The translations under genes and the position numbers were made by a program. A stretch of DNA of 64,000 nucleotides, from NCBI RefSeq assembly GCF_035117555.1, contig NZ_JAYKPK010000006.1, positions 124,001 through 188,000 on the forward strand, read 5' to 3'. Source of the DNA: Yoonia sp035117555. Its GTDB lineage: Bacteria; Pseudomonadota; Alphaproteobacteria; Rhodobacterales; Rhodobacteraceae. Shown piece after piece: positions 37,259 to 47,254 of this stretch. Every line of letters begins with the position of its first letter. Positions within the stretch are counted from its first letter, which is position 1. A model generated the notes under the pieces. That model was not told where the DNA came from. It was given only the letters and a program-made list of their open reading frames with translations, and made no database searches.

Positions 37259-38527
37259 ATGGACCAATCCGGCTTGCTGCCGCGCCGCAGCGCCCATCAT
37301 CTGCTGATGCAGATCACGACCGAAGGCCGCCTGATGGCCGAATTGATCGCAGGCGGTGCGCTGGCGCAGCTTGCGCCGGATGACCGCGCCCGCGCGCAGC
37401 GGCTGGCCACGGATGCGTTGCGCGGGCTGGACCGGGCGGACCGGATGCTGAAACCCTATCTGAAAAAGCCGCCCACCGATCATGTGATGAACGCGCTGCG
37501 GCTGGGTGTCATCGAATTGGTGCAGGGCGAGGCCGCGCATGGCGTTGTGAATGCCTATGTCGAACTGGTCGCGCGCCATAAGCGCAGCCAGACGATGAAG
37601 GGTCTGACCAATGCCGTGCTGCGCCGGATTGCCGATGAAGGTCCCGCTGGTTGGGATAAACGCGCTGTGCCGCTGACACCCGGCTGGTTGCGCCAGCCTT
37701 TGGTCGCCGCCTGGGGACGTGACGCGGTGGAAGGGATGGAGGCCGCGCATTTCGCTGGCGCGCCGCTCGATCTGACCGCCAAGGGCGATCCGCAGGCTTT
37801 GGCAGATGCTTTGGGCGGTGTCGTGCTGCCGACAGGCTCGGTCCGGTTGGCGCAGGCGGGGCAGGTTTCGGGCTTGTCCGGCTATGATGCCGGGGCGTGG
37901 TGGGTGCAAGATGCGGCTGCTGCGCTGCCGGTGAAATTGCTGGGCGATGTGACAGGGCTGCGGGTGCTGGACCTATGTGCCGCACCGGGTGGCAAGACCT
38001 TGCAACTGGCCGCTGGCGGGGCCGATGTCACGGCTGTTGATCTGTCCGAAAAACGGATGGTCAAGCTGGGCGAGAATCTGGCGCGGACCGGGCTGACGGC
38101 AAAGACAATCGTCAGCGATGCTTTTGACTATCATGAGGGTGGCTTTGACGCGGTGCTGCTGGACGCGCCTTGTTCGGCGACCGGCACGATCCGGCGGCAT
38201 CCTGATCTGCCCTATGCCAAGGATGGGTCGGAATTTGGCGCCTTGATCGACCAACAAGAGGCATTGATCGATCACGCCCTGACCCTGCTGCGCCCCGGTG
38301 GGCGGCTGGTCTATTGCACTTGTTCGCTGCTGCCCGATGAAGGCGAAGTGCAGGTGGAAGAGGCGCTCGCCCGCCATGACGGGCTGACCGTCACCCCCGT
38401 CACCCTGCCCGGCCTTGATCCGGCATGGATCACTGAGGAAGGCGGGCTGCGCCTGCGTCCTGATTACTGGGCCGATCTGGGTGGCATGGACGGGTTCTAT
38501 ATCGCCGTGCTGACAAAGGCCGCGTGA
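37259..38527 (+). CDS. rsmB: RsmB/NOP-type RNA cytosine-C5 methyltransferase
   Basis: SAM-dependent enzyme of 422 residues that probably methylates C967 of 16S rRNA. The N-terminal ~140 residues form the NusB-like RNA-binding domain. The methyltransferase part has DLCAAPGGKTLQLAAGGAD for SAM and two cysteines, DAPCSATGTIRRHPDL and VYCTCSLLPDEGEVQVEEAL; one is the nucleophile and one assists release. The downstream heparinase-like gene begins within about 75 bases or overlaps via GTGA, so they are likely co-transcribed. Confidence 0.92.
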   Translation: MDQSGLLPRRSAHHLLMQITTEGRLMAELIAGGALAQLAPDDRARAQRLATDALRGLDRADRMLKPYLKKPPTDHVMNALRLGVIELVQGEAAHGVVNAYVELVARHKRSQTMKGLTNAVLRRIADEGPAGWDKRAVPLTPGWLRQPLVAAWGRDAVEGMEAAHFAGAPLDLTAKGDPQALADALGGVVLPTGSVRLAQAGQVSGLSGYDAGAWWVQDAAAALPVKLLGDVTGLRVLDLCAAPGGKTLQLAAGGADVTAVDLSEKRMVKLGENLARTGLTAKTIVSDAFDYHEGGFDAVLLDAPCSATGTIRRHPDLPYAKDGSEFGALIDQQEALIDHALTLLRPGGRLVYCTCSLLPDEGEVQVEEALARHDGLTVTPVTLPGLDPAWITEEGGLRLRPDYWADLGGMDGFYIAVLTKAA

Positions 38528-38598
38528 CAGGGCGGGCGCGCTTTTCTATGGTCCGCGGGAATCCGGGCCGACCCGGCACAACCCCAAGGCCGCAACCA

Positions 38599-40329
38599 AT
38601 GGCACATTCCACGACATGGCAGGACCGTCTGGCCGCGTATTTCGACCGCCGCCATGCACGTCGTGCGGGGCGTGCCACTGTGACCACCGCTTTTACCATG
38701 CCGCCCGAGCCGCGTGGAATCGGGCTGGTGGTCAAGGGGCAGCAGCTGATTGCGGGCGAGTTTTTATTTGCTGGTCGCCGGTTCAGCGATCCTGGCCTGT
38801 CAATCTGGGATCTCGGCGCAAATGATCCTGCGACCACGGCAGAGCTGCATGGCTGCGGCTGGCTGGATGATCTGGCCGCCCTTGGCACTGGCCCTGCGCA
38901 GATCAAGGCGCAGAGCTGGGTCTTTGACTGGGTCGTACGCTATGGCGCGGGCGACGGCCCCGGCTGGCAGGTGCCGGTCACGGCCCAGCGGCTGTCCGCC
39001 TGGATCAGCCATAGTGACCTTTTGCTGCGCGGGCAGAGCAAACGCGCAGTTGCCGCTTTCATGCAAAGCCTTGCACGGCAGGCGCTGTTCCTCGGGCGGC
39101 GCTGGCCGCGCGACCGAGACAGCATCGCCACTTTGGCAGGTGTGATCCATGCGGGCGTGATACTGGACGGCATGGCAGGGCCGGTTGATCCGGCGGTCAA
39201 AGCCTTGGCCGCCACCTGTCAACGGCAGATTGACGCCACGGGCTGTGTCCCGTCGCGCAACCCAGCTGCCTTGCTCGCCATTCTGACGGATCTGACCAAT
39301 AGTGAGCACATATTGACAGAGGCCGGGCGGACCGTGCCAGCCGAAATATCTGAAACGATCGCCCGTATCGTGCCGGTCTTGCGCGGCTTGCGCCATGCGG
39401 ATGGCGGTTTGCCCCGGTTCCATGGCGGCGGGCGCGGGGCAGATGGCGCGCTTGACGCAGCACTGTCCATTTCCGGGGTCAAGACCCCGGCGACGCACCC
39501 GATGGCAATGGGATTTGTCCGGCTGACTGCCGCGCGCAGCAGCCTGATTGTCGATGCCGCTGCGCCGCCGGTCGGGCGTGCCTCTGTCGATGCGCATGCC
39601 AGCACCTTGGGGCTGGAATTGACGTCGGGCCGTCGCCCCCTGATTGTAAATTGCGGGTCTGGCGCGCAATTCGGTGATGATTGGCGGCGCGCCAGCCGCG
39701 CCACGCCGAGCCATTCGACACTGGGCCTTGAAAGTGTGTCATCGTCCCATCTGGGCCAGACACCCGACGAATGGCTGAGCGATGTGCCAAGCCTTGTGCG
39801 CGCCGAAGCGACAGCGGATCACACAGGCCGCAGCCTTGAATTGTCGCATAACGGTTATCAGCGCAGCCATGGCTTGACCCATGCGCGACTGCTGCATCTG
39901 TCCGCCGATGGGCGCGGTCTGACGGGCGAGGATCTGCTGACCACGCTTGGCCCTGCGGATGAAGCGCAGTTTGACCGCGTCTTTGACCGGACGCTGCGCG
40001 CCGGTGTCGGTTTCGCGATCCGGTTTCATCTGCATCCGGACGTCACCTGTGCAACGACGCTGGATCATACGGCAGTCACCTTATGGCTGAAATCCGGGGA
40101 AATCTGGATTTTCCAGCATGACGGGGCAGCGCAACTGGCGGTCAGCCCATCAGTTTATCTTGAAAACGGTCAATTAAAGCCGCGTGCCGCGCAACAGGTG
40201 GTTTTATCCGGCAGCGCTTTGGCCTATGCGACACGCGTCAGGTGGTCGCTGGCGAAGGCAGAGAATACACCGCTTGCGGTGCGTGATCTGGCCCGGGCGG
40301 ACCCGCTTGACGTAGCTGATCAGACCTAG
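38599..40329 (+). CDS. Heparinase II/III-family protein
   Basis: Protein of 576 residues with the (alpha/alpha)-barrel plus beta-sheet pattern of heparinase II/III proteins. These are normally polysaccharide lyases, but in alphaproteobacteria they are commonly found here between rsmB and purH with unknown substrate. Segments seen include AWISHSDLLLRGQSKRAVAA, HADGGLPRFHGGG and HASTLGLELTSGRRPLIVNC, the last being the family's C-terminal signature. The chosen ATG gives a normal N-terminus; a GTG at 38524 overlapping the rsmB stop would add 25 unconserved residues. No signal peptide is obvious. Confidence 0.85.
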   Translation: MAHSTTWQDRLAAYFDRRHARRAGRATVTTAFTMPPEPRGIGLVVKGQQLIAGEFLFAGRRFSDPGLSIWDLGANDPATTAELHGCGWLDDLAALGTGPAQIKAQSWVFDWVVRYGAGDGPGWQVPVTAQRLSAWISHSDLLLRGQSKRAVAAFMQSLARQALFLGRRWPRDRDSIATLAGVIHAGVILDGMAGPVDPAVKALAATCQRQIDATGCVPSRNPAALLAILTDLTNSEHILTEAGRTVPAEISETIARIVPVLRGLRHADGGLPRFHGGGRGADGALDAALSISGVKTPATHPMAMGFVRLTAARSSLIVDAAAPPVGRASVDAHASTLGLELTSGRRPLIVNCGSGAQFGDDWRRASRATPSHSTLGLESVSSSHLGQTPDEWLSDVPSLVRAEATADHTGRSLELSHNGYQRSHGLTHARLLHLSADGRGLTGEDLLTTLGPADEAQFDRVFDRTLRAGVGFAIRFHLHPDVTCATTLDHTAVTLWLKSGEIWIFQHDGAAQLAVSPSVYLENGQLKPRAAQQVVLSGSALAYATRVRWSLAKAENTPLAVRDLARADPLDVADQT

Positions 40330-40338
40330 AGGAATGCG

Positions 40339-41928
40339 ATGACCGACCAAGCCCCCCTGCGCCGCGCGCTGCTTTCTGTTTCCGACAAGACCGGGTTGAT
40401 CGACCTGGGGCAGGCCTTGGCCGCACGCGGGGTCGAGTTGTTATCTACCGGCGGCACTGCCAAGGCTTTGCGCGAGGCGGGGCTGGAGGTGCGCGATGTG
40501 TCCGATTTCACCGGCTTTCCCGAAATGATGGATGGCCGCGTCAAGACGCTGCATCCGGTGGTGCATGGCGGCTTGCTGGCGCGGCGCGATCTGGAAAGCC
40601 ACCGCGATGCGATGGTGGAACATAATATCGGGCCGATCGATCTGCTGGTGGTGAATTTGTATCCGTTCGAGGAGACTGTCGCCAAGGGTGCCGATTTCGA
40701 CACCTGTATCGAGAATATCGATATCGGCGGTCCTGCGATGATCCGCTCTGCCGCCAAGAATCACGCCTTTGTCTCGGTCGTGACCGATGTGCAGGATTAT
40801 GAGGCGTTGCTGGCCGAGATGGATGCCAATGATGGCCAGACCACGCTGGCCTTGCGGCAGCGGTTGGCGCAGACGGCCTATGCCCGCACGGCGGCCTATG
40901 ACACGGCGGTCAGCACATGGATGGCCGGGGCGATCAATGCAGACACCCCGCGCCGCCGGTCATTCAGCGGCACCTATAAGCAGACGATGCGTTACGGTGA
41001 AAACAGCCATCAGAAGGCCACGTTTTATACCGATGGCACGGGTCGCCCCGGTGTGGCGACAGCTTTGCAGCATCAGGGCAAGGAATTGTCCTATAACAAT
41101 ATCAACGACACCGATGCCGCCTTTGAACTGGTGGCGGAATTTGATCCGGCCGATGGCCCTGCCGTCGCGATCATCAAACATGCCAACCCCTGCGGTGTGG
41201 CGCGGGGTGCGACATTACTGGAGGCCTATCAGAATGCTTTTGACTGCGACCGCACCAGCGCTTTTGGCGGGATCGTCGCGCTGAACCAACCGCTCGATGA
41301 AGCGACAGCCAAGGCGATTGTCGAGATTTTCACCGAAGTCGTGATTGCCCCCGGTGCGTCTGATGCGGCTAAGGCGGTGTTCGCGGGCAAGAAAAACCTG
41401 CGCCTGTTGACCACCGATGGCCTGCCGGATGTGAAGGCACCGATTACCACCTATCGGCAGGTCGCGGGGGGCATGTTGGTGCAGGACAAGGACACCGGCC
41501 ATGTCGGTCTGGACGATCTGAAGGTCGTGACCAAGGTAGCCCCGACCGAGGCGCAGATGAAAGACCTGCTGTTCGCGTGGAAAGTCGCCAAACACGTCAA
41601 ATCCAACGCGATTGTCTATGTGAAGGATGCCGCGACCGTGGGTGTCGGCGCAGGCCAGATGTCGCGTCTGGACTCGGCCCTGATCGCGGCGAAAAAGGCC
41701 GAGCGTATGGCCGAGGCGATGGGGCTGCCTGCGCCGCTGACCATCGGCTCTGCCGTGGCATCTGACGCTTTCTTTCCATTCGCCGACGGCTTGATGGAAG
41801 CCGCTGCCGCCGGGGCCACTTGCGTGATCCAGCCGGGTGGGTCGATGCGCGATGACGAGGTGATCGCGGCTGCGGATGAGGCCGGCATCGCCATGGTCTT
41901 TACCGGCATGCGCCATTTCCGGCATTAA
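40339..41928 (+). CDS. purH: Bifunctional AICAR transformylase / IMP cyclohydrolase
   Basis: Catalyses the last two steps of purine synthesis to IMP. The 529-residue protein has the N-terminal cyclohydrolase (LLSVSDKTGLIDLGQALAAR, LLSTGGTAKALREAG). The transformylase part shows RYGENSHQKATFYTDG, KHANPCGVARGATLLEAYQN and SDAFFPFADGLMEAAAAGAT, with the catalytic Lys-His in the KHANPCG motif. An AGAGGAATGCG site precedes the ATG, nine bases after the heparinase-like stop. Confidence 0.98.
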   Translation: MTDQAPLRRALLSVSDKTGLIDLGQALAARGVELLSTGGTAKALREAGLEVRDVSDFTGFPEMMDGRVKTLHPVVHGGLLARRDLESHRDAMVEHNIGPIDLLVVNLYPFEETVAKGADFDTCIENIDIGGPAMIRSAAKNHAFVSVVTDVQDYEALLAEMDANDGQTTLALRQRLAQTAYARTAAYDTAVSTWMAGAINADTPRRRSFSGTYKQTMRYGENSHQKATFYTDGTGRPGVATALQHQGKELSYNNINDTDAAFELVAEFDPADGPAVAIIKHANPCGVARGATLLEAYQNAFDCDRTSAFGGIVALNQPLDEATAKAIVEIFTEVVIAPGASDAAKAVFAGKKNLRLLTTDGLPDVKAPITTYRQVAGGMLVQDKDTGHVGLDDLKVVTKVAPTEAQMKDLLFAWKVAKHVKSNAIVYVKDAATVGVGAGQMSRLDSALIAAKKAERMAEAMGLPAPLTIGSAVASDAFFPFADGLMEAAAAGATCVIQPGGSMRDDEVIAAADEAGIAMVFTGMRHFRH

Positions 41929-41938
41929 GGGGACCACG

Positions 41939-42412
41939 ATGCGCCTGATGTTCTGGACCGGATTCTGGGTCTTTCTGATCGATCAGATCAGCAAATATTT
42001 CGTCGTTCACTGGCTTGGCCTGATCAACGAACCCACCGGATATATCGAGGTCTGGCCGCCTTTCATCGAATTCCGCATGGCCTGGAACCGGGGGGTCAAT
42101 TTCGGGCTGTTTGCTGATTATGACATGCGCTGGGTGCTGATCGCGATTGCGCTGGTGATTAGCGCGGGGGTGATCTGGTGGCTGAACCGCACCGGCGGGA
42201 CGAAATGGACCTATATCGCGGGCGGTATCCTGATTGGCGGTGCTTTGGGCAATGTCATCGACCGGATCATTTACGGGGCCGTTGCGGATTTCCTGAACAT
42301 GTCCTGCTGTGGGATCAATAACCCCTATGCGTTCAATGTCGCCGATATAGCAATTTTCGCGGGGGCCATCGGCTTGGCCTTCCTCGCCGATGATGGCAAG
42401 AAACGCGCGTGA
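41939..42412 (+). CDS. lspA: Lipoprotein signal peptidase (signal peptidase II)
   Basis: Integral membrane aspartyl protease of 157 residues that removes signal peptides of prolipoproteins. Four hydrophobic segments are visible. The catalytic Asp pair is in GNVIDRIIYGAVADFLNM and AFNVADIAIFAGAIG. The start has AGGGGA six bases upstream and lies ten bases after purH. The short lipoprotein gene that follows is a likely substrate of this enzyme. Confidence 0.96.
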   Translation: MRLMFWTGFWVFLIDQISKYFVVHWLGLINEPTGYIEVWPPFIEFRMAWNRGVNFGLFADYDMRWVLIAIALVISAGVIWWLNRTGGTKWTYIAGGILIGGALGNVIDRIIYGAVADFLNMSCCGINNPYAFNVADIAIFAGAIGLAFLADDGKKRA

Positions 42413-42464
42413 CCTTGGCGGTCGCATGCGTTAACCATTGTGCAGTATGCGGATAGGATATGCG

Positions 42465-42668
42465 ATGCGTGCCTTTATTGTTTCCATTCTTGCCCTTGTG
42501 GCGCTGACGGCTTGTGGCCGGAACGATGGCGGCGGGCCGCAATTCGGTGTGCCGGTTGCAGTCCCGGCAGAACAGGCCGTGACGCCCTTCAATCCGTTGC
42601 AAATGCCCGCGACAACCGCCCTGCCCCCGCCGACGCCGGGGCAAGGCAACCGGGCGGACCCCCGCTGA
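42465..42668 (+). CDS. Short lipoprotein resembling the N-terminal part of DUF3035
   Basis: Encodes 67 residues: a lipoprotein signal (RAFIVSILALVALTACG, Cys18 lipidation) and a Pro-rich tail. The segment PLQMPATTALPPPTPGQGNR resembles the conserved start of DUF3035 lipoproteins, which normally sit between lspA and the M16 peptidase genes in this group. The protein ends right after that motif, so it looks like a truncated family member. I see no continuing homologous frame downstream. An AGGA site six bases before ATG supports translation. Confidence 0.6.
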   Translation: MRAFIVSILALVALTACGRNDGGGPQFGVPVAVPAEQAVTPFNPLQMPATTALPPPTPGQGNRADPR

Positions 42669-42758
42669 CAGGGCAATCTCACAACCGCGTATGACGGGTT
42701 GAACATCTGCGCTTGCAGCGTAGCTTGTGCGGCATTCAACCAATCTGTCGGAGGTCCC

Positions 42759-44090
42759 GTGACCCGCTTTTTTGCTGCATTCTTTCTGATCGTTCTGGCG
42801 GTCAGCGCCAAGGCCGATGAGGTCACGACCTACACGCTCGACAACGGGATGGAGGTTGTCGTGATCGAGGACCGCCGCGCCCCTGTCGTGGTCCATATGG
42901 TTTGGTACAAGGTCGGGTCCGCCGATGAACCGACCGGGCAATCCGGCATCGCGCACTTCTTTGAACATCTGATGTTCAAAGGCACTGATATGCTCGAACC
43001 CGGCGAGTTTTCGCAGGTGGTCGCCGAAAACGGCGGCAGCGACAATGCCTTTACCAGCTATGATTACACCGCCTATTTCCAGCGGATCGCGTCAGACCGG
43101 CTGGATCTGATGATGCAGATGGAATCGAACCGGATGAACAATCTGGCGCTGACCGAGGATGACATCACCTTTGAACGCCGCGTCGTGCTGGAGGAACGCA
43201 ACCAGCGCACCGAAAACAACCCCGGTGCTGTCGCGCTTGAACAGCTGATGGCGGCGCAATACCAAAATCATGGTTACGGGTTGCCGATCATCGGCTGGCA
43301 GCATGAGATTGAAGAGCTTGATATGCCGGAATTGCTGGATTTCTATCAGCGGCATTATGCGCCCAACAATGCCGTGCTGGTCGTCGCCGGCGATGTGGAT
43401 GCCGAAGACGTGCTGGCCTTGGCGCAGCAATATTACGGCCCCCTGCAGCCCAGCGCCGATCTGCCCGACCGTGCCCGCCCGATCGAGCCGCCCCAGCGCG
43501 CCGAACGCCGGATCACCTATGCCGATCCGCGCGTCAGCGTCCCCTATGTGACCCGCAGCTATCTTGCCCCCGAACGCAACAGCGGCGCGCAGCAAGAAGC
43601 GGCAGCGCTGGTTTATCTGGCGGAATTGCTGGGCGGGTCGCCTTTCACCTCTGCCCTTGGTCGGGCGCTGCAATTCGACAGCCAGATCGCGCTTCAGGCC
43701 TCTGCGTCTTATTCGGGCATGTCGCTGGACCAGACCACCTTTTCGCTGGCCGTGGTCCCCGCCGAAGGTGTGAGCCTGTCAGAGGCCGAGGCCGCGATGG
43801 ACGCCGTGATCGCCGATTTCATGGAAAATGACATCGACCCCGCAAGGATGGAGGCGATCCGCACCCAGCTGCGCGCCTCTGAAATCTATGCGTTGGACAG
43901 CACGCAAGGGTTGGCGCAACGCTATGGCGCGGCGCTGTCATCAGGCCTCACGGTGGAGGATGTGCAGCAATGGCCCGACATCCTGCAAGCGGTGACGCCG
44001 GAGCAGATCAAGGACGCGGCGGAAAAAGTATTTAACCGCAATCAGGCTGTCACCGGCTGGGTCGTCGCCAATCAAGAGGAGGCACGCTGA
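42759..44090 (+). CDS. M16 family zinc metallopeptidase (pitrilysin-like, catalytic partner)
   Basis: Exported peptidase of 443 residues with the signal sequence FFAAFFLIVLAVSAKA. The inverted zinc motif HxxEH is present in GIAHFFEHLMFKGTDML, and the downstream Glu/substrate region is ENGGSDNAFTSYDYTAYF. A GTG start is chosen because GGAGG lies four bases upstream. Its stop overlaps the next M16 gene (TGATG). Such pairs usually form a heterodimer with one active subunit; here this is the active one. Substrate peptides are unknown. Confidence 0.93.
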   Translation: MTRFFAAFFLIVLAVSAKADEVTTYTLDNGMEVVVIEDRRAPVVVHMVWYKVGSADEPTGQSGIAHFFEHLMFKGTDMLEPGEFSQVVAENGGSDNAFTSYDYTAYFQRIASDRLDLMMQMESNRMNNLALTEDDITFERRVVLEERNQRTENNPGAVALEQLMAAQYQNHGYGLPIIGWQHEIEELDMPELLDFYQRHYAPNNAVLVVAGDVDAEDVLALAQQYYGPLQPSADLPDRARPIEPPQRAERRITYADPRVSVPYVTRSYLAPERNSGAQQEAAALVYLAELLGGSPFTSALGRALQFDSQIALQASASYSGMSLDQTTFSLAVVPAEGVSLSEAEAAMDAVIADFMENDIDPARMEAIRTQLRASEIYALDSTQGLAQRYGAALSSGLTVEDVQQWPDILQAVTPEQIKDAAEKVFNRNQAVTGWVVANQEEAR

Positions 44091-45400
44091 TGCTGCGTAT
44101 TCTGACAGCCCTGTGGGTCGCCCTGATTGCCAGTGCCGCACAGGCCGAGATTGATATTCAGGAAATCACATCGCCCGGCGGGATCAACGCCTGGGTGGTG
44201 GAAGAACCCAGCATCCCCTTTGTCGCGCTGGAAATCCGGTTTCGTGGTGGTGCCTCATTGGACGCCCCCGGCAAGCGTGGTGCGGTCAATCTGATGGCGG
44301 CGCTGCTGGAAGAAGGCGCCGGTGATCTGGATGCGCAGGCGTTTCAGACCGAGCTGGAAAGCCTTGCCGCAAGGTTCAGCTTTCGCGCCAGTGACGACAC
44401 GATCAGCATTTCTGCCCAGTTTCTGACCGAAAATCAGGATGACGCGCTGGCCCTGCTGGAACAGGCGCTGATCAACCCCCGCTTTGACCAACAAGCGTTG
44501 GACCGGGTGCGCGCGCAGGTATTGGCAGGCATTGCCAGCGACGCGCTGAACCCGCGCAGCATTGCCAATGCGGCGCTGAATGCGGCAGCTTTTGGTGATC
44601 ATCCTTATGGCACGCCGCTGGATGGCACCGCGGAAAGCGTCACCGCCCTGACCCGCGACGATATCATCGCCGCGCATCAGAACACGCTGACACGCGACCG
44701 GCTTTATGTCTCGGTCGTGGGTGACGTTGAGGCGGATGCGGTGGGGCCAATGCTGGACGCCTTGCTGGGCGATCTGCCTGCGGAAGGGCCAGCTTCGCCC
44801 GCAGATGTGGAGTTTGGCCTGCCCGGTGGCGTGACGGTGATTGATTTCGACAATCCGCAATCCGTCGCCCTGTTCGGTCATGAAGGAATGAAGCGCGACG
44901 ATCCCGATTTCTTTGCCGCCTATATCATGAACCACGTGCTGGGCGCGGGTGGGTTCCAGTCCCGCCTGATGACCGAGGTCCGTGAAAAGCGCGGGCTGAC
45001 CTATGGGATCGGCAGCTATCTGGCGCCGATGTTTCATGCAGAAATGATACTGGGCAATGTGGCATCTTCCAATGCCACCATCGCAGAAGCAATTGAGGTC
45101 ACACGCGCGGAATGGGCGCGCATGGCCGAGGAAGGGCTGACCGAGGATGAACTGGCCGCCGCGAAAACCTATCTGACCGGGGAGTATCCTTTGCGCTTTG
45201 ACGGCAATGCAGAGATTGCGGCGATGATGGTGGGGATGCAGATGATCGACCTACCGCCTGATTATGTGATCAACCGCAATGATTATATCGAGGCTGTGAC
45301 ACTGGACGAGGTCAACCGCGTTGCATCTGAATTGCTGCAACCGGATGATCTGCATTTCATCGTTGTGGGCCGGCCTGAGGGGCTGGTGTCGACCGAGTAA
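44090..45400 (+). CDS. M16 family peptidase-like protein lacking the zinc motif
   Basis: Exported protein of 436 residues (signal ILTALWVALIASAAQA) homologous to the preceding gene. The HxxEH motif is degenerate: the matching position reads AVNLMAALLEEGAGDL, with no histidines. The C-terminal M16 half retains MTEVREKRGLTYGIGSYL, the Arg-Tyr region that binds substrate in the partner chamber. It is therefore probably the non-catalytic half of a periplasmic M16 heterodimer. Translation is coupled to the active partner by a one-base overlap. Confidence 0.92.
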   Translation: MLRILTALWVALIASAAQAEIDIQEITSPGGINAWVVEEPSIPFVALEIRFRGGASLDAPGKRGAVNLMAALLEEGAGDLDAQAFQTELESLAARFSFRASDDTISISAQFLTENQDDALALLEQALINPRFDQQALDRVRAQVLAGIASDALNPRSIANAALNAAAFGDHPYGTPLDGTAESVTALTRDDIIAAHQNTLTRDRLYVSVVGDVEADAVGPMLDALLGDLPAEGPASPADVEFGLPGGVTVIDFDNPQSVALFGHEGMKRDDPDFFAAYIMNHVLGAGGFQSRLMTEVREKRGLTYGIGSYLAPMFHAEMILGNVASSNATIAEAIEVTRAEWARMAEEGLTEDELAAAKTYLTGEYPLRFDGNAEIAAMMVGMQMIDLPPDYVINRNDYIEAVTLDEVNRVASELLQPDDLHFIVVGRPEGLVSTE

Positions 45401-45442
45401 ACCCCTCTCGCAGAATCGCTGCTGTCTGCTATAACTTGTGGG

Positions 45443-47254
45443 ATGAACACACCCGCCCCCCAGATGCAGACCCGCCCGGTGATCCGGCAATTGGACGAGG
45501 CCGCGATCAACCGGATCGCGGCAGGCGAGGTGTTGGAACGCCCCGCCTCTGCCGTCAAGGAATTGGTGGAAAACAGCGTTGATGCGGGCGCGACACGGGT
45601 GGAGGTGGTGATCGCCGATGGTGGCAAGACGCTGATCCGGGTCAGCGATGATGGGTTCGGGATGGCGGCGGATGATCTGCCGCTGGCCCTGTCGCGCCAT
45701 GCCACGTCGAAGATTGATGGATCTGATCTGCTCAACATCACCTCTTTCGGGTTCCGGGGGGAGGCTTTGGCATCGCTGGGTGCCGTAGGTCGCTTGCTGA
45801 TCACGAGCCGCGTCGCGGGCGATGATGCACATAGTATCGCCGTTTCTGGGGGCCGCGTCAGCGATGTGCGCCCTGCGGCGCTGAGCGCGGGCACGGTGGT
45901 TGAGTTGCGTGATATGTTCTACGCAACCCCTGCCCGGCTGAAATTCCTGCGCACGGATAGGGCCGAGGCGCAGGCGGTGAGCGATGTCATCAAACGGCTG
46001 GCGATGGCGGAACCTTTCGTGACCTTTATTCTGCGCGATGCCTCGGGCGGCGATAACCGCGTGGTGTTTCGCGCCGATGCCCAGAGTGGTGATCTGTTCG
46101 ATGCATTGCATGGGCGGCTGCAAACCGTGCTGGGGCGCGACTTTGCGGAGAATGCCTTGCGCATTGATGCGGAACGCGACGGGTTCCACCTGACCGGCTA
46201 TGCCGCTTTGCCCACCTATTCGCGGGGTGCTGCGGTTGCGCAGTTTCTGTTCGTGAATGGCAGGCCCGTGCGCGACAAGATGCTGCTGGGTGCCTTGCGC
46301 GCCGCCTATATGGATGTGCTGTCGCGCGACCGGCATCCGGTGGCGGCTTTGTTCGTGGATTGCGACCCCACGCTGGTCGATGTGAACGTGCATCCGGCAA
46401 AATCAGAGGTGCGGTTTCGCGATCCGGGTGTGGTGCGCGGGCTGATCATCTCTGGCCTGCGGCATGCTTTGGCGGGGGCGGGGCATCGGGCGTCCTCGAC
46501 TGTCGGCACTGCTACTTTGGGCGCGATGCAGCCGCAGGGAGCCGCACCGCGCGTCTATCAGATGGACCGCCCCAGTTTCAGCGCCCGGTCGATGACGTTT
46601 CAGGCGCAGGCACCGGGGTTTGCGGAAATGCCGTCGGGGCGGGTTGAACCGCCCGGCGATGACAGTGGCGATGACCTGCCTTTGGGCGCGGCGCGGGCGC
46701 AGGTGCATGAGAATTACATCATCGCCCAGACCGCCACCGGCATCGTAATTGTCGATGGACATGCCGCGCATGAACGGCTGGTTTATGAGAAACTGAAGGC
46801 CCAGATGGCCGCCAATGGCGTGGCGGCGCAGGCCTTGCTGATCCCGGAAATCGTGGAATTGTCAGACCATGAAACCGCCGCCTTGCTGGATATCGCGGAT
46901 GATCTGGCGCGGTTGGGCCTGACGATTGAACCTTTCGGCGGCAATGCCATCGCCGTGCGTGAAACGCCTGCGATCCTGGGCGAGGTCAACGCCAGCGCCA
47001 TGCTGCATGATATTCTGGACGAATTGGCCGACCAAGGCGACAGCGCCTCTGTGCAGGCCCGGATCGAGGCGATCCTGAGCCGGGTCGCCTGTCACGGATC
47101 GATCCGCACGGGTCGGCGGATGCAGGCGGCGGAGATGAACGCGCTTTTGCGCGAAATGGAAGCGACGCCGCATTCGGGGCAATGCAACCATGGGCGGCCG
47201 ACTTACGTCGAACTGAAACTCTCCGATATTGAAAGGCTGTTTGGCCGCACATGA
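45443..47254 (+). CDS. mutL: DNA mismatch repair protein MutL
   Basis: Mismatch-repair ATPase of 603 residues. The GHKL motifs are LVENSVDAGATRVEV, DDGFGMAADDLPLAL and FGFRGEALASLGAVGRL. In the C-terminal domain, DGHAAHERLVYE fits the DQHA(x)2E(x)4E endonuclease motif except for Gly in place of Gln. ACHGSIRTG and CNHGRPTYVEL are also present. It is thus a nicking MutL, as expected for bacteria without MutH. It overlaps rmuC by four bases (ATGA). Confidence 0.96.
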   Translation: MNTPAPQMQTRPVIRQLDEAAINRIAAGEVLERPASAVKELVENSVDAGATRVEVVIADGGKTLIRVSDDGFGMAADDLPLALSRHATSKIDGSDLLNITSFGFRGEALASLGAVGRLLITSRVAGDDAHSIAVSGGRVSDVRPAALSAGTVVELRDMFYATPARLKFLRTDRAEAQAVSDVIKRLAMAEPFVTFILRDASGGDNRVVFRADAQSGDLFDALHGRLQTVLGRDFAENALRIDAERDGFHLTGYAALPTYSRGAAVAQFLFVNGRPVRDKMLLGALRAAYMDVLSRDRHPVAALFVDCDPTLVDVNVHPAKSEVRFRDPGVVRGLIISGLRHALAGAGHRASSTVGTATLGAMQPQGAAPRVYQMDRPSFSARSMTFQAQAPGFAEMPSGRVEPPGDDSGDDLPLGAARAQVHENYIIAQTATGIVIVDGHAAHERLVYEKLKAQMAANGVAAQALLIPEIVELSDHETAALLDIADDLARLGLTIEPFGGNAIAVRETPAILGEVNASAMLHDILDELADQGDSASVQARIEAILSRVACHGSIRTGRRMQAAEMNALLREMEATPHSGQCNHGRPTYVELKLSDIERLFGRT

